Shown: piece by piece, positions 15,101 through 24,738 of the stretch
How positions within the stretch are numbered: position 1 is the first letter of the stretch
How the letters are laid out: each line of letters opens with the position of its first letter
DNA from: Sipunculus nudus
Lineage: Eukaryota; Annelida; Sipuncula; Golfingiida; Sipunculidae
Reading direction: 5' to 3'
Assembly: GCA_026874595.1 (NCBI GenBank)
Contig: CM049310.1
Location: forward strand, 40,863,558-40,927,557
Length of the DNA stretch: 64,000 nt
Notes under the pieces: model-generated
What the model was told of the DNA's origin: nothing
Database searches by the model: none
Seen by the model: only the letters and a program-made list of their open reading frames with translations
Program-made: the position numbers and the translations under genes

Positions 15101-17020
15101 ATCAAATATTATCCCCAATGTTGTTTCAATGAATTTATTTAAAAGTTTGTTAAAAGAACAATTATTTGAATCTTTGGGCGGACCTATTGAAGCCGTTTTT
15201 GAAGGTGGGGCTTTACGTCAAATGTATGAACACAATAATGACGTAGTCGCGATGACGTCACCATAATGGAAGTGTAATGCAATTAATAACGGCAATATCT
15301 TATAGAGGAAGGGGAGCTTGATGTAAATTAATGCACTGAAGGAAATATTAAAGCAAGAATTCTTTAGCTTTTACGTTACGCTCCCGAGGCAGCGGAAATC
15401 TTGCGCTTCTGAAAAAGCTACTGATTTTCATGCTGCCTGCTTTTACCGTTTATGATGCATGTAAACACCAGGTGGTGCACATGGGCCTGTCAGCTTAAAA
15501 AAACTGCTGATGTTAATATCAGCCAACCAAATGCATGTCAACAAACACTCGACAGGCATCAGGCTCCGCCCAGAAACGTGCGGGGCAATTCTCATAGAGC
15601 CTGTGGCCTGTTCAAACGGTCGCCGGGGCGATGAGCTGTCACTCAAAAGGAAATGAACAACATTGGCTTCGTGTATTCTTCGCTTGGCTGGTAAACCGTT
15701 TTGCTTCCAGGACAGTATCTCATGTGATTGGATCAAAATACAGTGCTCCCCTCTGGTGTAGAGATTCAGGATACAAAGTCATAACAAACAGCGCTTACAA
15801 TATAGGTAGTTGGCCTGTGGGTAAAGCGCTGTGTGAAGAGCGTACTTTTACGTGTGACCAATGACTTTGATACCATGACTACAGTCAACATACCATGAAA
15901 AATTATTGAAACTGTTTTCTACGAGTCTCGGGCCATATATTCCTTAAACATAATCAATCATATCAATCGCATGTAGAGCGTGTCTCAAGAAGCGGATCCA
16001 GGGGGGGGGGGATCCAGGGGGTCCGGACCCCCCCCCCCCCCCTTTTTAGTCGGAAAAGTTTTTTTAAGGACTTCAGACAAAATTTTGCGTCCTGGACCTC
16101 CCCCCCCTTCCCAGACCTGGTGACCTTTTTTAAAGGGTTTCATTAGTGTTCCTTGGTTGGACCCCCCCCCCCCCCTTTTCCTAAATCCTGGATCCGCCCC
16201 TGGTCTCTTTCAATTGCTTTGTTTTTATTTGACCTACTCTGCATGCTGAACTACTTTTAAAAGTAATATGGCTGCGACCTAGATATATTCGAGGTTGGAA
16301 CACGAATTCAGACGAGGAGTTCCATAGAGCGCTATCTGTCGGAGATATTATACCTGTTGATGATCTCTTTAATCGCTATCTCGGCCCCGCTTCTCTTGTC
16401 AATGGCCAAGTAAACTTTCCCAAAACTGCCATGGCCGAGTTCTATACGTTTTCCACTCGACTTCTTGAACTTGTACTGAAACCAGAGAGAAATAATTATC
16501 CCATGGAAATTTTCACATGCAAATTATGCATGAAGTTATTATTATTCTTTATTCAGATCGGTAATCTCAATAAAAATGATATTTGTAGTATATATTTATT
16601 TTACAGAAGACGCCCTATGTATTACACAGCGTTTTAGAAAATCACGTTTATTGAAAAAGCCCGCGCACGATCAAACCAAATTATTTAATGGTGTTATTTG
16701 ACTTCAACGACGATATTAGAATAAAAGGGCCATACTGGACAGTACCGTTTGGTAAAATAGGAAAATTTCTGTGAGCAGTTTTAATTGGGAATAACCTTTG
16801 TCTATAATTAATAATGTAGGCCTGCTATATTCTGCATTCCCGAATTAACATTAGCCGTTACTGGCTACTTCATTGCGAAATTGTAAAATTTATGGATAAC
16901 TTAAGGAATAAGGATTACTGAACTTTCTAAAATTTCTAAATCTTGTATCCTTTTTTTAATGTTTCTTACCTTGAATAGCCCACTTCCGCTTCCTGACGAG
17001 TCGGATGAAGCTGCCGTCAT
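387..17020 (-). CDS. MAP3K-like kinase with C-terminal pseudokinase (17 exons, 1,077 aa)
   Basis: Multi-exon host gene on the minus strand. Every exon pair joins at GT-AG sites in compatible phase and the total is 3,234 nt. Domains: residues about 18-284 form a STE/MAP3K-like Ser/Thr kinase with the Gly-rich loop GHGSFGKVY (31-39), Lys53 in IAIK, alpha-C Glu67, HRDIKDSN (143-150), DFG (164-166) and GTLEYMAPE (185-193). Residues about 286-411 are a Ser/Pro/Asn-rich linker. Residues 413-692 are mostly helical and may be ARM/HEAT-like. Residues about 780-1064 are a second kinase fold with WSAPE at 967-971, in which HRD reads LRN and DFG reads DFS, so it is probably inactive. By family the first domain should phosphorylate a MAP2K-type substrate, and the pseudokinase may be an allosteric or scaffold module; both are inference. 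The terminal exon is the least certain part. Confidence 0.85.
569..713 (-). CDS. kinase gene exon 16 (end of pseudokinase)
   Basis: 145 nt, acceptor ATGCAG|GTT, donor TCGG|GTATGT, starts phase 0. It codes VLTHGIRPEAPACLPQAL and then RCFPYIPKNRIRASRIL with a final helix EVLEYFLS, matching the alpha-H/alpha-I end of a kinase C-lobe. Confidence 0.8.
1617..1795 (-). CDS. kinase gene exon 15 (pseudokinase activation segment)
   Basis: 179 nt, acceptor TTGTAG|GT, donor AAAGAG|GTATGG. It codes KKQDPVPLLWSAPESI and SLASDTYMLGHVILEA. The P-x-x-W-x-APE and ASDxY patterns are closer to tyrosine or TKL kinases than to the STE-type first domain. A nearby AG that would skip seven nucleotides breaks the phase, so this acceptor is preferred. 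Confidence 0.8.
2087..2297 (-). CDS. kinase gene exon 14 (pseudokinase catalytic-loop region)
   Basis: 211 nt, acceptor TTGACAG|AGA, donor CACG|GTAAGA. It codes RDLSPPLSLHDVIKLYLLS, then CQERGVILRNLTGSSFLV, aligned with the usual ERGIVHRDLKPSNILL, and VKLHDFSMAV in place of DFG. HRD has become LRN and DFG has become DFS, the signature of a pseudokinase. Confidence 0.82.
3118..3698 (-). CDS. kinase gene exon 13 (pseudokinase N-lobe)
   Basis: 581 nt, acceptor CTTGCAG|TT, donor CGACAG|GTAGAC. Residues 694-886. The first half has Cys/Leu-rich helices. The second half reads like a degenerate kinase N-lobe: EVESLLALSPHTHIVSLLAF followed by FYLAEVPKKFELLGQHLL. The open frame runs past the donor to a stop, but the next exon fits only if splicing occurs at 3118. 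Confidence 0.82.
3988..4132 (-). CDS. kinase gene exon 12
   Basis: 145 nt, acceptor TTTCAG|GCA, donor GAAG|GTAAAT. It codes AHLKFNLFSIVNILVKKLRK and then a segment with EQQWFVVSVCSIDEKG. It continues the helical middle region. Confidence 0.8.
4537..5234 (-). CDS. kinase gene exon 11 (helical middle region)
   Basis: The largest exon, 698 nt, acceptor CTACAAG|TT, donor TTCAG|GTAGGG. It codes residues 413-644, opening GPFAGVELATLPVPQEN. Long amphipathic stretches such as DLPGLIQLGC and LEAFKSACDVLTLI suggest an alpha-helical repeat fold of ARM/HEAT type, but this is only a visual impression. Confidence 0.85.
6415..6794 (-). CDS. kinase gene exon 10 (Ser/Pro/Asn-rich linker)
   Basis: 380 nt, acceptor TTGACAG|G, donor GAAG|GTGAGA. 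It codes about 126 residues rich in Pro, Ser and Asn (for example PPNPESPRDPVPSPNNN), likely disordered. A more ordered piece, YQFLRDVMRNEAMY, follows. No family recognised. Confidence 0.85.
6832..6896. repeat. (TA)n microsatellite in kinase intron 9
   Basis: About 65 bp of nearly pure TA just upstream of the exon 10 acceptor on the minus strand. Confidence 0.95.
7436..7540. repeat. ATA/ATT trinucleotide-rich repeat, intronic
   Basis: Imperfect AATAAT and ATTATC runs. The open frames across it are low-complexity artefacts. Confidence 0.85.
7588..7656 (-). CDS. kinase gene exon 9 (end of kinase domain)
   Basis: 69 nt, acceptor TGTCTAG|A, donor ACAG|GTGAGG. It codes CLTVNPAERPEAWKLLKHPF then LD, the subdomain XI arginine and the final LLKHPFL helix usual for MAP3Ks. 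Confidence 0.9.
8402..8502 (-). CDS. kinase gene exon 8 (alpha-G/alpha-H)
   Basis: 101-nt exon found from the phase gap between neighbouring exons. Acceptor TTTTTAG|TTT, donor CAGAA|GTAAGA. It codes FEADEGLLYYREHFEPLP and ends CEHAQDFLQ plus AA of a lysine finished by exon 9, which yields the expected FLQKCLTVNP junction. Confidence 0.85.
9117..9181. repeat. (TA)n microsatellite in kinase intron 7
   Basis: About 64 bp of pure TA. Confidence 0.95.
10016..10087 (-). CDS. kinase gene exon 7 (alpha-F)
   Basis: 72 nt, acceptor TTATAG|GGA, donor TAAG|GTAAAT, phase 0 at both ends. It codes GDIWSAGATLIKAATGKSPF and DTLK, the alpha-F Asp/Trp segment typical of MAP3Ks. Confidence 0.9.
10147..10390. 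repeat. GGCATGCCGCAT-rich dispersed repeat
   Basis: Intron 6 segment with CGCATTCGGCATGCCACATT-type wording, sharing the GGCATGC/GCATGCC motif with 2,420-2,670 in intron 13. Both may derive from one short non-autonomous element. Boundaries uncertain. Confidence 0.35.
10779..10901 (+). promoter_or_regulatory. 61-bp tandem duplication carrying CCAAT boxes
   Basis: Two adjacent copies of a module containing TTTACACGCTGAGCCAATCA, with CCAATCAG at 10821 and again at 10882. The surrounding 10.7-11.4 kb is richer in GC than the rest of the intron. It looks like a promoter block inside kinase intron 6, either of an inserted element or of an unannotated transcript. Inference only. Confidence 0.4.
11704..11762 (-). 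CDS. kinase gene exon 6 (P+1 loop, APE)
   Basis: 59-nt exon, acceptor ATGCAG|GA, donor AAAG|GTAAGA. It codes GTLEYMAPEVIKCKQQCTAK, completing the Gly split from exon 5 and giving the APE motif. Confidence 0.9.
11763..13647. other. intron 5, no further gene seen
   Basis: AT-rich sequence with a short TA run near 11,775. I found no exon, RNA gene or bounded element in it. Confidence 0.6.
13648..13792 (-). CDS. kinase gene exon 5 (catalytic loop and DFG)
   Basis: 145 nt, acceptor TTTCAG|CAC, donor ATAG|GTAAGC. It carries HGRNVVHRDIKDSNLLID and LKITDFGLSR. The intact HRD, Asn150 and DFG argue for an active kinase. Confidence 0.92.
13960..14060 (-). CDS. kinase gene exon 4 (alpha-D/alpha-E)
   Basis: 101 nt, acceptor ACTTAG|GC, donor TTTCTG|GTAGGT. 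It codes TLTERIKDKGPLLENE through HWAAHLMEGLSFL, the helices that lead to the catalytic loop. Phase 0 at the end. Confidence 0.88.
14441..14574 (-). CDS. kinase gene exon 3 (alpha-C helix to hinge)
   Basis: 134 nt, acceptor TTTGCAG|C, donor GGAG|GTAAAT. It codes the alpha-C helix with Glu67 (KLTEEVEILSQL), HRNIVRYIG and the hinge strand RILMELVTGG. Confidence 0.88.
15986..16202. mobile_element. short hAT-like MITE (GCGGATCCAGG ends), copy A
   Basis: About 217 bp between inverted ends GCGGATCCAGG and CCTGGATCCGCCCCTG, with internal poly-G/poly-C tracts. It matches the element at 40,278-40,483. CAGTGGCGGATCCAGG-type ends are usual for non-autonomous hAT elements. Target-site duplication not clear (GTCT on both sides). 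In kinase intron 2. Confidence 0.55.
16354..16475 (-). CDS. kinase gene exon 2 (glycine-rich loop and ATP lysine)
   Basis: 122 nt, acceptor TTTCAG|TAC, donor ACAG|GTATAA, ends phase 2. It codes the start of the kinase domain, with GHGSFGKVYLAIDKRSG and then IAIKEIIN holding the ATP-anchoring lysine (residue 53). Confidence 0.88.
16970..17020 (-). CDS. kinase gene exon 1 (start codon)
   Basis: 51 nt coding 17 residues, MTAASSDSSGSGSGLFK, a Ser/Gly-rich leader. Donor AAG|GTAAGAAAC, phase 0. The ATG at 17020 is chosen because it opens directly into the frame that continues into the glycine-loop exon; an ATG further upstream leads to a stop after a few codons. Confidence 0.75.
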
Positions 17021-17062
17021 TTTATGATTTCTGTGGGCCTTGAAGGCCCTACACAAGAGATG

Positions 17063-17070
17063 TGACGTCA
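17063..17070. promoter_or_regulatory. CRE-like TGACGTCA upstream of kinase gene
   Basis: A perfect palindromic CREB/ATF site about 43 nt upstream of the predicted start codon, where a promoter or 5' UTR would lie. The site is seen; its use is inferred. No clear TATA box nearby. Confidence 0.4.
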
Positions 17071-20000
17071 GCTAATTTCATCCGGCATGATCCGCAGGAG
17101 CCGTAATGAGGTAAGAACCTTTAATGAGAAAAAAAAAAATAAAAAATATCTTCTTACACAGATAAAAAACCTGCAAGTAACATAAGAGCGAAATAATGTC
17201 CTGGTCCCTAAAAACATAACCGCGGCGATGTAACCAGTGTTTAGGAAGCCATTATGGCAAATTACTTTTGATCATTCAATTATTGTTAATTTATATCTAC
17301 TCTCAGGCCTCGGTAACATGACGAGGACTGAAACCACGGAATATGGTCGTAACAACCGTGTGTTCATGTAATATATTAACATCAACACGTCTGGACCAGC
17401 TCGTCCAGGGCCAAAACAGAGGCAGCTAGGTGATCGTAGGAATTTATTTTCCACTAATACAGCCGGTCCGTGCTTAATTAAACAGACTGCGGATAAAAAT
17501 GATGTATATTCTGAGTATTTTTTCGGTAATGTTTAAGTCTCCCCTACTCCTTGCCACGTCATTTTCATATCATTCGTAAATAAAAGGGCTTTGACCTGAA
17601 TTAAAGTGTTTCCGTGTATCCTGGATGTGAAGAAAAAAAAATATTTATTATACTGTTAGTAAAAACTCTTAGTCCAAAGCTAGTTATCAATGACACTACA
17701 CGAATTATTTCTAGATATCACTGTTTGAGCCCGCCAAACCCGGAAGAAAACTTGTTCACAAACATTCGGCAATTGTGCCCTCATGATTTAGCATGATTGT
17801 GGAAATTTCCCCTGTTGTTAATGCATGATGATGTGCTACTAATCGTAAAATGCTTATCTCATTAGGATGTGTCTGTGACGGTATGAGTACGTTTTTGTTG
17901 CCACAACACATCTGAAATAATTATCTATGTACAGGGCTGTTCGCTGAGAGAAAGTGCTTGTGGGTCATTAATTTGGGAGACAGCTATATATATATATATA
18001 TATATATAAACAGATAGGGAGGGAGAGATGGCCAATGCACCCTGGAACACACATCCTCACTTGTTTCCAAACATTCCCCTCCCCCTTCCCGGCAGCGTAC
18101 GGCCCGGGTGTAAATGATACATATGAACGAACATTAATCCAAGAGTTTAAAATATACGTTATTTTGTTTTATTGTCAGGCGTCGTTTAACCGATTAATAA
18201 CCCTCATTAAACTTATATAGCTGGGTCTGAGATAATCTTTATGTAGCCATAGAGACCGAGAGGGTAAACTCGCATGTGGCAGCCATTCTCAGTGAAATCA
18301 GACCATATAAGCCGATTATCCATACCTGTATCAGTTAGCTTGAAACCATAAAACGGTAAACAACAACGCACCTAGTTTGTGTTACTAGAAAGTTAACTTT
18401 CATTTTTTCTCTCCTGTATAAATAACCCACGGGACAACACTCGTTGAGATGTAGCACAGATTTGTAAGTGATACCACCAACGTCAGTGTTTCAATCACTT
18501 TGCACAAAATTGTGTTCAGGGATTGTGGGTAGTGAGATAATTTGCCCACAATGCACTTACGCTTCTAATTTACCAAATGGCGTAGGTTTACCTGTGTTGA
18601 AGAATATATATATATAGACCATAGATGTGGACCCTTATTTGATATTGAGTGACACCTTTTTCATTCGCTCACCTGCGGTGAAAGAAAATTGTCTGACGTG
18701 GCCGAAGGGTACTGCTTGGGCCATTTATCTTATCATATCCATCTTCTGACTTTATAGCTAATTTTCTCTTGGCCCTAATACATTGTGTGTTTTCCCATCC
18801 AGATTGATCTATTTGCATTCTATATACTTGTTTCAGAATATTTACAGATTTTACACCAAAGTATATTCAAAATATTTCTGTTGACTTACTTTTATGTCGT
18901 CGAGCTGTTTGTCGTCCAGCAGGTGAAATGTTTTATTTCCTCTTCAAGTTTGTCTCGGCTTGGTATATATAACTTATATATCAGGGTATTTCGAGAATAT
19001 TCGCATGAGCTTGTATTATATTTAGCATCCCAATTAATACAAATTAATATCTTGGTTTGTTTACAGGCGTCTAATGAATATCTTACAGTTTTTGACTTGC
19101 TTTCGCAAGTCTCGATACAAATTATTTATGGCTTGCCCTGTAAATTGTCATATATTGTTAGATACCATATAAGATGAACAAGGAACATATGCTATATACA
19201 CAGGAATATTACCAAATTTAGTAAGGACTGATTTATTTAACACGTGTGGCATGTATGTTCACTTAATGTAAGTCTGACATTATAATTGTATATCAAGTTT
19301 GACGGGGTCAGAACAACGTGACTTCCTGGGTTATAGAAATAGAGAGACCTAGTTATAAGCGCATATATCTCTATTTTCATCAAAAAGATTATCTATAAAC
19401 CAATTTTTTGTATTTATTTTTTTGGCGCCCTGTCTTATGGAGCTAAATTCATCCACCGGCATCTGGGACTGTCACCTACATGGTTTCACACCATGTTTTT
19501 TGTCTAATTTTCGCTGTCGAAAAAGAACTCCCCTGAAGAAAGAACTTCCCAGATTTCCTTTATGATTGGGAATCCTGTCTTGGTCCACAATATTGTGTCC
19601 AAGGCGTCTCTATTTGTGCCTATTAATTTAATGTCATGTTAAACTAAAAATTATCAAAGAGTGAACAACTCAATATTTAATATCTAGTCGAGTGGCTTGG
19701 CTGAGCACGGTCTCTCGCGACGGCTCAGCGAGAACCTTGCTTATAGTAATACATGACACGCCTCCCCAAGGCTTCGGTTGTGTGTGTATAAATATGTGTG
19801 TGTGTGTAATTTGATGCAGCTCAAGGACCAAGCTTGAGTATAGCACTTTAGTACCCAAGGTTTGATCAGACGATCTCGTCCGTGACATATTCTTAATGGA
19901 AGACACGTTACGGTCATACTTCAGGTTTAGTCCAAATTCATTTCAAAATCGACTCTCCAAAACCTCAAGGCATCTATGTCTACAACATTGAATCCGTCAA

Positions 20001-20760
20001 CATCTTTATTGAAAGATTTATTCGACACAAAAAAGTGAGAAGCAGAGACAGATCAGCTTAAGTGTGAAGAGCTGTGTTCGCAGGTAAGAAAGGACAATGA
20101 ACCATTCCTTTAACACGCTCCTACACCGGGGCACAAACTCTCGTTGGTGTGATTCTTAACCCTATGCCAGAACGGGTGTTATCAGACCTACGATAGGGGG
20201 TGTCGCATGTTCAAAATTTTAGCTGGATACACAATCATGCACCTGATTACAGTTCTTTGCTCAGTGCACACCCTTGTGTTCCGCCCAGACACCTTGCCAT
20301 ACAAAGCAGCGGTTACACGAAAGGAAATCTAGGACGACTTCATCCAGTGTATAACCGCTGTGTGAGGAGCGTACTCACTTAATGGCCACCATTGAAAGAT
20401 GAACGAGTATACAATATACGTGAGTCTACATGTATGAATCAGTCTCACTCTTAGCACGATGCCCAAGAGATGCATCATATTGTGAGCTGCTAACATGCAT
20501 GTGATATAACCATCCTCCAAGCACGACATGGAACACAACAGAAACGTACAGTGTCAGCCATTATGGTATTACTTAGCATCCTGAATCTGTTTCTGATGTG
20601 TCGTCATACACTCACGATATATTACTAATTACACAAGCTGCTTTGGATTACTCTTACAGATAATACTACTATTCGGAGATTTGGTACGATATATTTGCGC
20701 ACCGTGTTTACATAACGGATCAATCGCTTAGCGGAGCTGCACACGGAGATATTTAATACC
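17071..20760. other. intergenic, no gene recognised
   Basis: AT-rich DNA with a (TA)n run at 17,985-18,008 and a GT run near 19,790. The open frame at 18,785-19,177 (130 codons) has no recognisable domain and unlikely composition. Confidence 0.5.
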
Positions 20761-20765
20761 TTCGG

Positions 20766-20990
20766 TGCAAGATCGTTCACGATATTTAAGCCTCTCCCCG
20801 TATATGGAAGGCAGACTTAAATAGGGGTTGATGATTTTGGGGTTGATGATTTTATTTCTGTATCAACATTTAAGATAAAAGAATCAAGGTGGCTTTCTTA
20901 GGCCCCCCCCCCGCCTCGTTGCAAAATCGTTCACAATATCTAAGCCTCTCTCCGTATAAGGGGAGGCTTATAAGAGTTGACTGGTTTATT
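20766..20990. repeat. degenerate tandem repeat, period about 155 bp
   Basis: Two copies of a unit containing GTTCACGATATTTAAGCCTC and CCGTATA, at 20,769 and 20,922. A third partial relative (CCCGTATGGAAGGCAGGCTT) lies at 60,960-61,030. Confidence 0.5.
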
Positions 20991-21096
20991 CCTATATTAA
21001 TATATAGGTCGATATAAACCTTCTTATAAGCAACCACAGTGCAAATCCATCGATTTACACCTTTTTTCTTCTTCATTTGTTTTCTTTATTCTGCCA

Positions 21097-21640
21097 GGTG
21101 TAGCGATTTCAGTTTACCCCCTTTCAGATTACCGGAGGTATTCTGAAATCGATTTCAGATTACCCCCTTCCAAGTTCAGATTAACCCCCCCCCCCCAACA
21201 CACACATACACATACATATATGCCAGAACTATAATACGATCCGTCTAATGACGGGCGTATAAAAATCAAGTAAATGTGAATAAAACTTGATCAAGCGGGG
21301 AGATCCATCAAAGGATACACCTGCCAAGTTAACTAAAATGGGATATGATTAACTTTTTTCATATAGTTCGTGTCATGAAGTGGTAACGGACAGAGAGTCA
21401 CATGCAAGGCCCCATCGAGCTGACCACTACATGACCAGTCAGCTAAGGATGTTAATAAATATATCAGGAGCGGTGAGTTCCTACTTACACAAAAAGTAAT
21501 CATATTATCTTAATCAGCGAGGGGGTAATCTGAAAGTAGGGGGGGGGGAACCTGAAATCAGGTTCAGGCTACCCCCGGGGGTAATTTGAAATCGATTTCA
21601 GATTACCGGAGGGTAACCTGAAAGATGGGGTCGTTACACC
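21097..21640. mobile_element. foldback MITE with CAGATTACC subterminal repeats
   Basis: About 544 bp. It begins GGTGTAGCGATTTCAG and ends GTCGTTACACC, so the ends are inverted (GGTGTARCGA). Both flanks repeat the words CAGATTACC and GAAATCGATTTCAG in mirror arrangement, and poly-C lies on one arm with poly-G on the other. No coding capacity. Superfamily not assigned. Confidence 0.6.
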
Positions 21641-22717
21641 GGCACGTGTTTCCGGTAGGTCTGAAATATGGCTGATTTCCGAATACAGACCTTTGGGAAC
21701 AATATTAGTCATAGGTCACAGATTTGCACCTGATTTTTCTTGTTGCCTTTGACCTAAGTTCCAAAGTCGTACATTTCCAAATTATCGCTCAGTTGCGGGC
21801 GTCGAAAGGGGGTGGGGGAGTCTTCAAGTTATCCCTTGGCTATTGGTAACATCTATTGTTTTTTTATATTCGGTCCGCGCGATCGCTGGTCACAATTGCA
21901 TTCATCGGTGAGAAATTTGCCCCCGATGTTTATTTTTGACCATAACCTAATTCTACAAGGCCATGCCCGTTATAACCTGTTCCGCATAGTGGTTCAGTTG
22001 CGGAAGCTTCATATGAATGCAATCCTGCGTAATCTCCGATATATTACCGCATGAATATACCAATTTATGATAGATATATTTTTGGTACGTAAATGGCTTC
22101 CATGGAATCGAGACAGCTCAATACTCCATGACCACAAGTTGGCAAAGGAAAACAACTGAGATAACTTTACGTAAATTCATTTTTGTTTATATAGAACACA
22201 ATGTTAATTTTTTTCTTTAGTAACAGGTATGATCATGTTAACAGCAAAATCAGGAAAATCACGGAGGGTTTACAGGGTTTATCTAAATCAATCCCTTAAA
22301 ATAATAGGAGATAAACCCAGCTATCGGACAGTATACACCTTATCTGAACCGCTAACCATATCTATATGTAATGATTATTTTATGACTCACACATAATTAT
22401 TAATTAGGCCTGATGTCTCTTCGCGTCTCTCCGCTTAAAGGGTATCTATATAAGGACTGCATGGTGCGACCCACAACTATACATTTATACTGATAAAAGT
22501 ACTACATTGAAGTATCTGTGTACTTTGAGGAAGCATTAACACTTAATTCACAGGAAGATCGTAAACCTTTGTTATAGAAGAAAACCCCCTTGAAATCTTC
22601 CTAAGCTTACCTCACTCGTCTCTGAGACAGTCAGATTCAGACTCAGAGATATATTAAGGAAGAGTGAAAGTAAAAAAGAAAACAAAAAGATGATAGAAAA
22701 GAGAAAGGAGGGGACTG

Positions 22718-22719
22718 AC

Positions 22720-22754
<35 letters not shown>

Positions 22755-22830
22755 GAGAGAGAGGGGGAGGGAGGGAGGGAGGGAGGGGGAGGTGAGGGAG
22801 AGGAAGAGATAGATAGACGGACAGACAGAG
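22718..22830. repeat. (GA)n/(GGGA)n microsatellite
   Basis: Compound purine-only tract of GA then GGGA units, followed by AGATAGACGGAC repeats. Confidence 0.9.
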
Positions 22831-22964
22831 CATTATTAGGATGTGTGGAGATGGGGCATATAAGCAGAACGTAAAGATTATATTATATTATATATACATG
22901 TATACGTGTGTGTATATCATATTGTAAATACAATATATAATCAGGTACTAGGTGCGTTAATCGT

Positions 22965-22967
<3 letters not shown>

Positions 22968-23017
<50 letters not shown>
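22968..23017. repeat. (TA)n microsatellite
   Basis: About 48 bp of pure TA. Confidence 0.95.
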
Positions 23018-23020
<3 letters not shown>

Positions 23021-23543
23021 TATAAGCACAAACAACTTACAGTTACAGTTTTGGTCAGGAAAATGTAACTCTATCTGCGTCTCATTATAAGCTATGATAA
23101 AATATATACATTTATACAGCGGACATCACGTGGAGAACGGAATTATCCAACGTAAGCAAGTCTAAACCAGGATGTATTTTAAAGCTAAACTTTGTGCTGT
23201 TGATACTTGCTATAACGGCGTGGGAGTCATTAGCGACGTGACCTCTTCCCTTTGTGACAAAGAGGAAGTCTGTTGATCACCCGCACACAAGCAAACACAC
23301 ATATTCAGCTACACGACGAAGACACTTCGAAAAAAAATGTTTTCACGGGAATAAAATGACACTTATTCGCCCCCGTGAAGACACGCAAACACGCACATAC
23401 ATCTGTAACCTACGAATCCACATCATAAAGCTACCCGTTCATACGCATACACACTTTATAAGCCTATAGACATACACCAACATCCTAAATCTAATCTTAG
23501 CGGACACACACAGTTCCTTAACATACACAAACACATTATTTAA

Positions 23544-24738
23544 CTAGAATACGGGTAGTCGACAAGCGACTACGTGTATCCGCCAAAATCAGAGAAGGAC
23601 GGGTGAAGTAAGGCATGGATTGAGTGGCAAGGGGATATAGAGTTACATGTGTTAAATAATAGAATGGATCTCTGCCACATAAACATGATTGTAGGTGGCG
23701 CGACCTGTTATTTGAACGAGAAACTATCCAAGATATATACACAAGCAAAATTTCATGTGGAAAAGTCAAACCACTGCAGAGATATGAGTGATTTTATCCC
23801 ACAGCAGACAAACAGATGGACGCTGTGCAAAAATGGCTGCAGGTGGCGCCACCATTTTTGTGTATGTTATAAAGCTATCCAAGGGCTACATTTGTGTAAA
23901 AAAATTTTCCTGATTGGTTGAATGAGTCCGGAGATATAAGCTTGGATGTCTGCAGCATTAACGTGAATGTAGGTGGCTCCACCTGCCATAAAATCAAGAA
24001 AGCTATCTAGGATGTACACGCATGCCGAATTTTAGGTGAATTGGTCAAACCACTGCAGATATATGAGTGATTTTAACCCCAGGCAGATGAACAAATGGAC
24101 ACTGTGCAAACATGGTTGCAGGTGGCGCCTCCTTTTGTTGTGTTTGTTATAAAGCTACCCCAGGGCTACATTTGTGTAAAATTTTTTTCCGGATCGGTCA
24201 AACGGTTCCCGAGATATATGGGTTTATGTGTCGAGCGTTAACGTGAATGTAGGTGGCGCCACCTGTCATTAAATCGAGAAAGCTATCTTGGATGTATAAG
24301 CATGCCAAATTTTAGGTGAATTAGTCAAACCACTGCAGAGATATGAGTGATTTTAACCCCAGGCAGATGAACAGATGGACACTGTCCAAACATGGTTGCA
24401 GGTGGCGCCACCTTTTGTTGTGTATGTTATAAAGCTATCCCAGGGCTACATTTGTGTAAAAATTTTTTCCGGATCGGTCAGACGGTTCCCGAGATATATG
24501 GGTTTATGTGTGGAAACAGACGCACAAACGGACGCTGGGCAGAGACGAAAGGTCAGAGGTCAAGGTCACTTGGTTAGGCACCAGTTCACATGTGACCCGA
24601 TAATTTGTGTAAGTTTCGGAAAAATCTGTCCAGTAGTCTCAGAGGAGTTCTCCGGAAACGAACGCGGCGGCGGCGGCGGCGGCGGAACCCGGTCAAAAAC
24701 ATAGTATCCGCAAAACTTCGTTTTGGCGGATACAAATA
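23544..24738 (-). mobile_element. Helitron-like (pearl/HINE-type) element, copy 1
   Basis: Read on the minus strand it ends with the hairpin TAGTCG-CTTGT-CGACTA, then CCGTATT and CTAG followed by T, a Helitron-type 3' end. The other end holds a near-perfect hairpin around GTATCCGC and GGCGGATAC. The core is about 2.5 tandem units of 280 bp, each with two GGTGGCGCCACC-like palindromes. Opposite orientation to the copy at 61,611-63,050. The oyster pearl elements have this plan (Helitron-like ends, tandem core). No coding capacity. Confidence 0.55.

Noticed and set aside
18785-19177. 130-codon open frame rich in Leu, Ile and Phe
   Set aside because: Composition reflects AT-rich DNA; no start context, splice sites or family.
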